From an uncultured Coriobacteriaceae bacterium (GTDB lineage Bacteria > Actinomycetota > Coriobacteriia > Coriobacteriales > Eggerthellaceae), in assembly GCA_902781245.1 (NCBI GenBank), contig CACZIP010000148.1:1-5483 (forward strand): DNA of 5,483 bases, read 5' to 3'. The translations under genes were made by a program, and so were the position numbers. The notes under the pieces are model-generated. The model had not been told where the DNA came from. It saw only the letters and a program-made list of their open reading frames with translations, and made no database searches. This document shows positions 1 to 5,483 of this stretch, in pieces (positions within the stretch are counted from its first letter, which is position 1; each line of letters opens with the position of its first letter).

Positions 1-669
<669 letters not shown>

Positions 670-696
670 TTCCACCCACGCGCGAAGCGTCATCCC

Positions 697-735
697 AAGG
701 GCGTCCCGTCAACTCGGCGGGACGTCCTTCTTTTC
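697..735 (+). terminator. Intrinsic terminator of asnS
   Basis: Arms AAGGGCGTCCCG (697-708) and CGGGACGTCCTT (718-729) pair over 12 bp, with a single G-T wobble, around a 9-base loop, followed by CTTTTC (730-735). It lies 27 bases after the asnS stop codon. GC-rich stem plus T-run is the standard rho-independent form. Confidence 0.9.
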
Positions 736-777
736 ATCTGGCAACGGGGAATTGTAATTGCTACCTACGTTAGCCCA

Positions 778-806
778 TTGACCGAATGCATGGCTAGCAT
801 TACGCT
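778..806 (+). promoter_or_regulatory. Weak candidate promoter for the HAD hydrolase gene
   Basis: TTGACC (778-783, five of six bases of the -35 consensus) is followed after 17 bases by TACGCT (801-806, only three of six bases of the -10 consensus). It would give a leader of about 75 bases before the ATG at 891. It lies between the asnS terminator and the next gene, where a promoter is needed. An inverted repeat AATGC/GCATT (785-789/797-801) sits in the spacer and TTAGCC/GGCTAA (770-775/820-825) flanks the element. The -10 is poor, so this is tentative. Confidence 0.3.
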
Positions 807-890
807 ACAACACCAATCAGGCTAAATTGAAGCACCTTGCTTCGGTGTGGCCAGCTGATTGCTTTCGTCTGCGTTGGGAGAGAGGAACAT

Positions 891-1742
891 ATGGTAAAAC
901 TCGTGATGGCCGATCTGGACGATACCCTGATTCCCTTCGGTGCGGATCATGCCAGCGCGAGAGTCATTAGCGCCATTCATTCCCTCTTGGATGCGGGCAT
1001 ACATTTTGGTCCGGTCACGGGTCGTGTTCCCGCTACCATGGAATGGATGTTCCAGGGCGACGTGGCGTGCTATCAGACTGGGGCGTTCGCAAACGGACAG
1101 ATTGTCACCGTCGATGGCAAGACGATTCAGCGTGTCATGATTAGCGGAGAAGAGCTACGTAAGGTTGCGGTCTCCCTGGACAATATGGACGTTGACGCAT
1201 GGCTTGCCGTGTACAGCCCCGAAGACCTGAAAGACGTAAACCTTGTCACTCGCTTTCCGGAGTGCGTGAAAGCTAACCCGCCGGAAACGTGGGGCAAAAG
1301 CGTGTTTGGAATTGCGTCGGACGTGCAGGACCGGGAATACCTCAAAGCGAATATCCAGTGCTCGTGCTCGCGTGACCAGATGATTCTGATACGTGATAGG
1401 TTGCGCGAGCTGGTGCCTGAGCTCAGCTTTGTAATGCCGAGCATGACTGCTAAGGTCGTGGACGTGAATGCGGGGGAGTGGGACAAGGGCGACAGCGTCC
1501 GTTTGATTGCCAATTACCTTGGAATTTCGCTGGAAGAGGTCGTTGTCTTCGGCGACTCCGAGAATGACCTTCCCATGATTGAGACAGTACCAAATTCCGT
1601 GGCGGTTGCAAACGCGGATAGCGATGTGAGCAGCGCGGCACGTTGGCATATCGCCAGCGCAAAGGACGATGCGGTCGCAACGGCTATGTTGGACATCGCT
1701 CGGACATCAAAAGAAGGTACGGAACCTTCCTTCTTCCAGTAG
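891..1742 (+). CDS. Cof-type HAD-superfamily hydrolase (probable sugar-phosphate/small-phosphate phosphatase)
   Basis: A 283-residue soluble enzyme of the HAD superfamily, Cof/YidA-like branch (cap type IIB), Mg-dependent hydrolysis of small phosphorylated metabolites. Motif I is DLDDTL, with nucleophile D8 and acid/base D10; motif II is T43 in VTGR; motif III is K199 in EWDKGDSV; motif IV is GDSENDLPM (221-229) with metal ligands D222 and D226. The cap domain lies between motif II and motif III, about residues 85-185. Length is normal for Cof proteins. The ATG at 891 is chosen because AGAGG (881-885) lies five bases upstream and because it puts motif I at residue 8, as usual. An in-frame earlier ATG at 837 would add 18 residues unlike the family and has no ribosome site. 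The last ~12 residues extend past the fold and overlap a hairpin. It precedes a PTS regulator, which suggests a sugar phosphate substrate, but this is only inference. Confidence 0.9.
   Translation: MVKLVMADLDDTLIPFGADHASARVISAIHSLLDAGIHFGPVTGRVPATMEWMFQGDVACYQTGAFANGQIVTVDGKTIQRVMISGEELRKVAVSLDNMDVDAWLAVYSPEDLKDVNLVTRFPECVKANPPETWGKSVFGIASDVQDREYLKANIQCSCSRDQMILIRDRLRELVPELSFVMPSMTAKVVDVNAGEWDKGDSVRLIANYLGISLEEVVVFGDSENDLPMIETVPNSVAVANADSDVSSAARWHIASAKDDAVATAMLDIARTSKEGTEPSFFQ
1709..1735. terminator. Hairpin at the 3' end of the HAD gene, better as a minus-strand terminator
   Basis: GAAGGT (1713-1718) and ACCTTC (1724-1729) form a 6-bp stem with loop ACGGA, inside the last codons of the HAD gene. 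On the plus strand the downstream bases CTTCTTCC make a poor T-tract. Read on the minus strand, the stem extends through G-T and A-T pairs and runs directly into TTTTG, a better terminator form. It could be a weak terminator for the HAD transcript or a relic of a convergent minus-strand gene. Confidence 0.35.
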
Positions 1743-1825
1743 TTGGTGTACCAAGTCATCCGCTTATCGCTGTTGAGGTCACAAAGACCGTCTAAAAGAG
1801 CAATAGGCTCATCCATGGTGGTCTG

Positions 1826-1839
1826 GGTGTAAAGACACC
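1826..1839. promoter_or_regulatory. Palindrome upstream of the PTS regulator gene, candidate operator
   Basis: GGTGT-AAAG-ACACC is a perfect 5-bp inverted repeat with a 4-base centre. It lies just upstream of the extended -10 at 1847-1855, covering the -35 position of that promoter, where a repressor or self-regulating protein could act. The heptamer TGTAAAG within it (1828-1834) recurs at 1862-1868. The same bases could also form a small hairpin in RNA, but no T-run follows, so it is not a terminator. Function is inferred from position only. Confidence 0.35.
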
Positions 1840-1846
1840 TCGGCTT

Positions 1847-1855
1847 TGCTATGCT
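1847..1855 (+). promoter_or_regulatory. Candidate extended -10 promoter of the PTS regulator gene
   Basis: TGCTATGCT matches the extended -10 form TGnTATnnT (hexamer TATGCT, four of six bases of consensus). No good -35 exists 17 bases upstream (GTGTAA), which extended -10 promoters tolerate. Transcription would start near 1862, giving a leader of about 42 bases. The ribosome site before ATG 1904 is GGAG (1889-1892), 11 bases away, or the weaker CGGGG (1895-1899). Confidence 0.4.
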
Positions 1856-1903
1856 TCCCATTGTAAAGCGTGACGAGGTGGCTCTATTGGAGTTCGGGGT
1901 TAG

Positions 1904-4009
1904 ATGAATCAGAGAACAGTCCACATAGTCCAGAAGCTATCGCATACGTCGGATCGATGCAGCCTTTCGAGTTTGGCTGACGCATTCGGGGTATCTGAGC
2001 GAACCATACGCAATGACATTAAATCGCTCAACAAGTTCCTGTCCCAGGAGGGGATAGGGAACATCACCTTTGGTTCAAAAGGTGTGATAGTGCTGCCTGC
2101 TGGCTTTTCACGCGCCGAGGAACTGCTTCCTGTTGAGGACACCTTTGCGTACAAGATGTCCAGTGAAGAACGGAAGCAGCTTGGTGCGGCTCTCCTTGTT
2201 GGTGCCAAGGGTTATTATACGTTGGGAGAGATTGCTGAGAAATTCTCGGGGAGCCGTGCCACCATCCTCAACGATTTGGATGGCATTAAAGAGCGTATCC
2301 AAGAGGCTGGCTTGGAGGTCGAGTCAAAGCCAAGCCGTGGGATTCGCGTCAAAGGCGCTGAAAGTGTAAAGCGTAGCTACTTGCTAGATTTTGCCAGCAA
2401 AAAGGCTCCCATCGTCGACCAATGGCTGGCTCTTTCCGATAACGCCGAAATCCGACTTGACACGGTTACGGTGAAGAAAGTTCTAAATGAGCAGTGCCAT
2501 GCGTTTGGCATCACCATGATGGATGCCCCATTTCAGCTCGCTACAAAACACTTGTGCATTTGCGTCACGCGCAATCGAAATGGTTTTCGCTTGGAGAACT
2601 TCGGAGGATCCTACCACGGCATTGATGCGTCGGGGGGTGTCAGTGATTTTGAGAACAAGGTAATCGACCTTGTCGAACAGTATTGCTCGGTCGAAATGGG
2701 AGAGAACGAAAAGCTCTTTTTTGCGGCCTTGAGCCAATCGCTCAGACTTCAAGGCGGCGCACAATTCAGCATGTATGACATGCAAATACAGAAGCTCTCC
2801 CGCGTCTTTATCCGCGACATGTCGAATGCAGTAGGCATTGACATGAACGGAGACTATGACTTATTCGAATACCTTTCGAACCACCTCGAATCGATGTTCA
2901 CAACTGGTCCCTCTCATTTTCCCGATGTGCCAGCGCTTGCTGAAGTCGTTAATGACCAGCCAGAGATTCTTGAAGCGGTGAAAGAAAACCTCGAACCGCT
3001 CGAGAGATTTGCCGGCAGGCAAATATCGTCAGTTGAGATTACCTATATTGCACTTCATATTTGTGCTGCGCTCGAACGCCGAAAGAATAGGGGTGTGAGA
3101 CCTAGGGTCATTGTCGTTTGCGACGGAGGCATCGGTACTTCTCAGCTACTAGCCGAAGAGCTCCGAGGACACTTTGAGATAAAGCTAGTCAAGGTAATGC
3201 CGGCACATGACGTGCCTTATATCGATTCCTATCGTGCAGACTTGGTTATATCGACTGTCCCATTAAACAATTGCCCGGTAGACCATATCGTGATTAAGCT
3301 TCCGCTGCGTGATAGGGAGTATCGGCTTATCCACGAGAAGCTTGCATCCATCGAATCGAGCGTGAGAATGTCAGCCTCTAGTGTTGACGAGCTTAGCTCG
3401 CAAGGATTGCTTGAAAAGATTGAACCCGTAATCGAGAAATACGGTGGTGCAGAGAGTGGGTTGCTTAACGAAATAAGAATCGAAGTTCGACGTTACTTTC
3501 GCGAGGCTCAGCACGTTGAGGATCAGTTGGTCTCCCCATATCTTCATCAGCTGCTACCCGCAAGCCATATTGAACTCAATGTTGACTGCTCCGACTGGCG
3601 TGACGCAATTCGTAAGTCAGCCCAGCTGCTGCTGGATATGGGATACATCGAAAGTCGTTACGTGAATGCGCTGATTGGGGGAGTCGAGAAATACGGTCCC
3701 TATATCGTTCTCGCCCCGGGTTTTGCAATACCGCACTCTGCACCAGAGAATGGCACGGTGAAAATGGGAATGAGTCTCATACGGCTGAGCAAGCCGGTAT
3801 GTTTCGGCAGCGAGGAGAATGACCCAATTGAGTTCATCTGTACGCTTAGCGCCGTTGACAGAAAGATGCACCTGAAGGCTTTCGCAAACCTGCTTGATAT
3901 GATTACTGCGCAGGGTAGCCCGTTCTTGCGTGAACTCCGTGGAGCGAATACTCCTGCGGAGGCGGCTGCTATTATCGAACGCAATGAATACATGCTGATT
4001 CGACAATAG
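1904..4009 (+). CDS. PTS-regulated transcription regulator: HTH-HTH-PRD1-PRD2-EIIB-EIIA (MtlR/LicR-like)
   Basis: A 701-residue cytoplasmic regulator of the BglG/MtlR/LicR superfamily that senses PTS phosphorylation and controls a nearby sugar operon by binding DNA. Domains: N-terminal winged HTH (LSSLADAFGVSERTIRNDIK, 21-40); second HTH (about 102-130); PRD1 (about 185-285) with H216; PRD2 (about 300-395) with H327 (NHLES) and H385 (YIALHI); EIIB-like domain (400-490) with C406 in VVCDGGIGTSQ; linker; EIIA-type-2 domain (about 548-695) with H611 in GFAIPHS. The EIIB, EIIA and PRD2 phosphoacceptors are intact. PRD1 lacks its second histidine: the expected helix reads ENEKLFFAALSQSL. The HTH domains argue for a DNA-binding activator, not an RNA antiterminator. 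It ends 271 bases before a galactitol-type EIIA gene, its probable target. Codons are much more A/T-ending than in asnS. Confidence 0.93.
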   Translation: MNQRTVHIVQKLSHTSDRCSLSSLADAFGVSERTIRNDIKSLNKFLSQEGIGNITFGSKGVIVLPAGFSRAEELLPVEDTFAYKMSSEERKQLGAALLVGAKGYYTLGEIAEKFSGSRATILNDLDGIKERIQEAGLEVESKPSRGIRVKGAESVKRSYLLDFASKKAPIVDQWLALSDNAEIRLDTVTVKKVLNEQCHAFGITMMDAPFQLATKHLCICVTRNRNGFRLENFGGSYHGIDASGGVSDFENKVIDLVEQYCSVEMGENEKLFFAALSQSLRLQGGAQFSMYDMQIQKLSRVFIRDMSNAVGIDMNGDYDLFEYLSNHLESMFTTGPSHFPDVPALAEVVNDQPEILEAVKENLEPLERFAGRQISSVEITYIALHICAALERRKNRGVRPRVIVVCDGGIGTSQLLAEELRGHFEIKLVKVMPAHDVPYIDSYRADLVISTVPLNNCPVDHIVIKLPLRDREYRLIHEKLASIESSVRMSASSVDELSSQGLLEKIEPVIEKYGGAESGLLNEIRIEVRRYFREAQHVEDQLVSPYLHQLLPASHIELNVDCSDWRDAIRKSAQLLLDMGYIESRYVNALIGGVEKYGPYIVLAPGFAIPHSAPENGTVKMGMSLIRLSKPVCFGSEENDPIEFICTLSAVDRKMHLKAFANLLDMITAQGSPFLRELRGANTPAEAAAIIERNEYMLIRQ

Positions 4010-4032
4010 TTTTCCGTTTATACCAAGTGGGA

Positions 4033-4072
4033 AGAGGGCACCGGGGACTTGCGTCCCTGGTGCCTTTTCTTC
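4033..4072 (+). terminator. Intrinsic terminator of the PTS regulator gene
   Basis: Arms GGCACCGGGGAC (4037-4048) and GTCCCTGGTGCC (4053-4064) pair over 12 bp, with one G-T wobble, around the loop TTGC, followed by TTTTCTTC. The A-rich bases before the stem (AAGAG) can extend it into the T-run. It lies 27 bases after the stop codon and separates the regulator from the EII operon, which therefore needs its own promoter. Confidence 0.93.
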
Positions 4073-4091
4073 GTCGAGATAACGCTTGTCG

Positions 4092-4104
4092 GGTAATCGT
4101 TACC
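4092..4104. repeat. Operator-like near-palindrome GGTAATCGTTACC
   Basis: Perfect 5-bp arms GGTAA/TTACC with a TCG centre, 20 bases after the regulator's terminator. It sits at about the -35 position of the P1 candidate (-10 TATATT at 4114-4119). Arm length and spacing suit a dimeric HTH protein, but no protein is shown to bind it. Confidence 0.4.
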
Positions 4105-4127
4105 GCTCATTCATATATTGGGCTTCA

Positions 4128-4194
4128 ACAAGATGTGAAAAGGAATTAACCAGGCTATTTCAGCTCAACTCCGTGTGAAAGACCTTCATCTTGT
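4128..4194. repeat. Long-spaced inverted repeat with an internal direct repeat, upstream of EIIA
   Basis: The 8-bp arms ACAAGATG (4128-4135) and CATCTTGT (4187-4194) are perfect complements separated by 51 bases. TGTGAAA overlaps the left arm (4134-4140) and recurs at 4174-4180, 40 bases on, close to four helical turns. With promoter P2 the arms would lie at roughly -98 to -32, the normal range for an activator. With P1 they would be in the leader RNA and could close a stem. Which applies cannot be told from sequence. Confidence 0.4.
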
Positions 4195-4280
4195 GTGGCT
4201 TTCTTGAGGTCGATATCGTCATTTTTGACAAGAAAAGAAGCGGCCGAAAGCCAAAAGGTGAATGAGGGGTGAAGAGCACC

Positions 4281-4754
4281 ATGCTGGGCAAAGAAATCAT
4301 CATGCGCGAGCTTACGGCAATCGATCTAGATGTCGACAACTACGAGCAGGTATTTGGAATTATGGGGGCACGGTTCCTCGAGAAGGGCTATGTCAACGAA
4401 GAGTACCTTCCGACAATTAAGGAACGAGAGGCGCAGTATCCCACCGCGTTGCCGGTGGAGCCGTATCCAATCGCCATTCCCCATACCATGGCCACTGCGA
4501 TTATCAAGCCATTTATTGCCCCCGTGCGTCTTAAGAATACTGTCGAGTGGGGCGACATGTCCGATCCTGACAACAAGTTCAATGTGAAGCTCGTCTGCAT
4601 GCTTGGATTCAAGGATCCTGGTGAGCATATCGAACTGCTTCAGATTCTTATGTATAATTTCCAGAAGCCAGAATGGGTCAACCCGCTCTTCGAGGCAAAG
4701 ACGGAGGACGAGTTTTACGACGCGTTCGTAAAGATGGAGTGGACTCACGACTAG
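4281..4754 (+). CDS. PTS EIIA subunit, galactitol/fructose-type
   Basis: Cytoplasmic EIIA component that accepts phosphate from HPr and hands it to EIIB. From the ATG at 4281 it has 157 residues. The PTS_EIIA_2 fold is indicated by the active site histidine H68 in YPIAIPHT and by the later family region VKLVCMLGFKDPGEHIELLQ (102-121). Similarity of layout is closest to GatA (galactitol). Three in-frame starts are possible: GTG 4269, ATG 4281 and ATG 4302. ATG 4281 has GAAGAG four bases upstream and AGGGG eleven bases upstream. ATG 4302 would give 150 residues, the usual GatA length, and shares the bases AATCATCATG with the EIIB start, but has no good ribosome site. First gene of the EIIA-EIIB-EIIC operon. 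The substrate is unknown. Confidence 0.9.
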   Translation: MLGKEIIMRELTAIDLDVDNYEQVFGIMGARFLEKGYVNEEYLPTIKEREAQYPTALPVEPYPIAIPHTMATAIIKPFIAPVRLKNTVEWGDMSDPDNKFNVKLVCMLGFKDPGEHIELLQILMYNFQKPEWVNPLFEAKTEDEFYDAFVKMEWTHD

Positions 4755-4777
4755 AGGTCTGCGCGTTATTTGCTAAT

Positions 4778-4794
4778 CGGGCTGTTGGGGCCCG
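4778..4794 (+). promoter_or_regulatory. Small intercistronic hairpin before EIIB
   Basis: CGGGC (4778-4782) and GCCCG (4790-4794) form a 5-bp GC stem with a 7-base loop, ending eight bases before the EIIB ribosome site GGGAGG (4803-4808). There is no T-run, so it is not a terminator. It could affect EIIB translation or mRNA stability, or be chance in a GC-rich gap. Confidence 0.25.
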
Positions 4795-4815
4795 GATAGA
4801 AAGGGAGGAATCATC

Positions 4816-5106
4816 ATGGCAGTCAAGGTTATCGTTGCGTGTGGCAGTGGCGTTGCGACGTCTCAGACCGTTGCTTCGAAGGTCAACCGCCTTCTTGCGG
4901 CCGACAAGATCGATGCAAAGGTCGAGGCGGTGGACCTCAAGTCCGTTGATCGCTACCTCAAGGACGCGGCGGCGTATATCACCATCGTTCGCGACAAGAA
5001 GACCTACGATCTTCCCGTTATCGACGGCATTGCTTTCCTGACGGGTGTTGGTCAGAAGCAGCAGTACGAGAAGCTCGTCAAGGCCATCAAGGAGTACAAG
5101 GGCTAG
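4816..5106 (+). CDS. PTS EIIB subunit, galactitol-type
   Basis: Cytoplasmic EIIB of 96 residues that takes phosphate from EIIA onto a cysteine and transfers it to the incoming sugar or polyol. The P-loop is VIVACGSGVATSQ with C9 as phosphorylation site, the GatB pattern (VACGGAVATS in E. coli). The C-terminal block DLPVIDGIAFLTGVG (65-79) matches the GatB block DIPLVHGMPFVSGVG, supporting the galactitol family over lactose or fructose types. Length is normal (GatB about 94). Start ATG 4816 has a strong ribosome site GGGAGG (4803-4808) seven bases upstream. It follows EIIA by 61 bases and precedes EIIC by 90. Codons are strongly C/G-ending (AAG, CTC, GTC, ATC), unlike the regulator gene, which suggests high expression. 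Substrate could be galactitol, another polyol or a pentose derivative. Confidence 0.93.
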   Translation: MAVKVIVACGSGVATSQTVASKVNRLLAADKIDAKVEAVDLKSVDRYLKDAAAYITIVRDKKTYDLPVIDGIAFLTGVGQKQQYEKLVKAIKEYKG

Positions 5107-5125
5107 GGCCTTCACCTGGCGATAT

Positions 5126-5146
5126 GTCGTAGCCGCCTTATACGAC
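5126..5146 (+). promoter_or_regulatory. Intercistronic hairpin between EIIB and EIIC
   Basis: GTCGTA (5126-5131) and TACGAC (5141-5146) form a perfect 6-bp stem with a 9-base loop, 19 bases after the EIIB stop. No T-run follows and the EIIC start with its own ribosome site lies 50 bases on, so it is more likely an mRNA stability or processing element than a terminator. Effect unproven. Confidence 0.3.
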
Positions 5147-5196
5147 CGTTGCATAGAGAAGTCGACAGAGATTGAAACAAAAGGAGAGTGAGACGT

Positions 5197-5483
5197 ATGG
5201 ACTTTGCAGCCGCTAGTGCTTGGATTAACGGCTTCCTGAGCTCCGTTGGCGCCGCAGTTTTCGTGCCCATCATCATGATTATCATGGGTCTTATCGTAAG
5301 GATGAAGCCGAAGGATGCCATTTCTTCCGGTATCCTGCTCGGCGTCGCCTTCACCGGCATGTCTATGCTCATCAGCTACATGGGCAACATCATCTCGCCT
5401 GTTGGCGAGGCAATGCTGAAGCACATCGGCATCAACCTGCCCATTCTCGACGGTGGCTGGACTACGATGGCGGCAATCGCCTG
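5197..5483 (+). CDS. PTS EIIC permease, galactitol-type, N-terminal part (3' end outside window)
   Basis: Integral membrane EIIC that forms the sugar path through the cytoplasmic membrane and works with EIIB. Only the first 95 codons are in the window; the frame is open at the end. Start ATG 5197 has the strong ribosome site AAGGAGAG (5181-5188). Two membrane segments are visible: about residues 12-34 (FLSSVGAAVFVPIIMIIMGL and onward) and 44-64 (SGILLGVAFTGMSMLISYMG), joined by the short basic loop RMKPKDA. The layout matches GatC: an N-terminal helix with a VPIIMII core, G-x-K-x-G/D loop, then a GxxFxG helix, and LPILDGGW (81-88) aligns with the conserved LxVxDVGW region. Third gene of the operon, 90 bases after EIIB. 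Codon use is C/G-rich like EIIB. Full EIICs are about 420-460 residues, so most lies beyond the window. Confidence 0.9.
   Translation, partial: MDFAAASAWINGFLSSVGAAVFVPIIMIIMGLIVRMKPKDAISSGILLGVAFTGMSMLISYMGNIISPVGEAMLKHIGINLPILDGGWTTMAAIA

Larger units (their letters stand above)
4073..4280 (+). promoter_or_regulatory. Regulatory region of the EII operon (promoter plus probable activator sites)
   Basis: This 208-base gap holds no credible gene. It contains: a near-palindrome GGTAA-TCG-TTACC (4092-4104); inverted repeat ACAAGATG/CATCTTGT (4128-4135/4187-4194); direct repeat TGTGAAA (4134-4140 and 4174-4180), exactly 40 bases apart; inverted repeat TTTCTTG/CAAGAAA (4200-4206/4229-4235); and the palindrome CGATATCG (4211-4218) inside the latter. 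Two promoters are possible. P1 has -10 TATATT (4114-4119) with no -35 and a leader of about 155 bases. P2 is TTGTGT (4191-4196), 17 bases, TATCGT (4214-4219), with a leader of about 55 bases. Weak -35 elements beside repeats fit control by an activator, likely the upstream PRD protein. A consensus TTGACA (4225-4230) has no -10 at the right distance. Confidence 0.55.

Noticed and set aside
837..890. Earlier start of the HAD gene at ATG 837
   Set aside because: No ribosome site, and the added 18 residues precede the normal family start; ATG 891 has AGAGG at ideal distance and puts motif I at residue 8.
1743..1754. Palindrome TTGGTGTACCAA just after the HAD stop codon
   Set aside because: Real in the sequence, but too short and with no promoter next to it; chance occurrence is likely.
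1861..1875. Catabolite-response (cre) site at TGTAAAGCGTGACG
   Set aside because: It has one base too many between TGTAA and CG for the cre consensus and its right half does not fit.
4133..4138. ATGTGA, a start codon directly followed by a stop, in the EII leader
   Set aside because: No ribosome site upstream; expected by chance.
4225..4230. Consensus -35 TTGACA as promoter of the EII operon
   Set aside because: Seventeen bases downstream is AAGCCA and nearby spacings give no -10 match.
4678..5424. 248-codon open frame on the minus strand across the EII genes
   Set aside because: It is antisense to the clear EIIA end, EIIB and EIIC reading frames. Its length follows from C/G-ending codons in the real genes, and its protein (rich in H, D, N, R) resembles no family.

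Overview
The window looks like chromosomal DNA from a moderately high-GC anaerobe of the Coriobacteriia type (Collinsella/Olsenella-like Actinobacteria). This placement is an inference. It rests on the GC-rich, C/G-ending codons of the asparaginyl-tRNA synthetase gene, on the presence of a phosphotransferase (PTS) sugar operon with a PRD regulator, and on TGnTATnnT-like promoter elements. No rRNA or taxonomic marker is present, so the genus is not fixed.

Layout, all genes on the plus strand. (1) 1-669: the C-terminal half of asnS, cut by the window start and closed by a strong intrinsic terminator (697-735). (2) 891-1742: a Cof-type HAD-superfamily hydrolase with all four HAD motifs, after a 221-base gap holding the asnS terminator and a weak promoter candidate. 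(3) 1743-1903: a short gap with a hairpin at its left edge, an antisense stretch that reads like protein, and a likely promoter with a palindrome for the next gene. (4) 1904-4009: a 701-residue PTS-regulated transcription regulator (HTH, HTH, PRD1, PRD2, EIIB-like, EIIA-like), closed by a strong terminator (4033-4072). (5) 4073-4280: a repeat-rich regulatory region. (6) 4281-5483: a galactitol-family PTS operon, EIIA (4281-4754), EIIB (4816-5106) and the start of EIIC (5197 to the window end).

How the genes would work together: EIIA takes phosphate from HPr on a histidine and passes it to the EIIB cysteine. EIIB then phosphorylates the sugar or polyol carried through the membrane by EIIC. The regulator upstream carries its own EIIA-like and EIIB-like phosphoacceptor domains plus PRDs, so its activity should report on the phosphorylation state of the PTS. 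It most probably activates the operon through sites in 4073-4280. The HAD enzyme could act on the sugar phosphate produced, but nothing in the sequence ties it to the operon. The substrate is not determined; galactitol is only the name of the family.

Nothing here amounts to a clearly new system. The points most worth checking are the repeat architecture upstream of the EII genes, the regulator's PRD1 lacking its second histidine, the protein-like antisense stretch between the HAD and regulator genes, and the drop in GC between asnS and the regulator.
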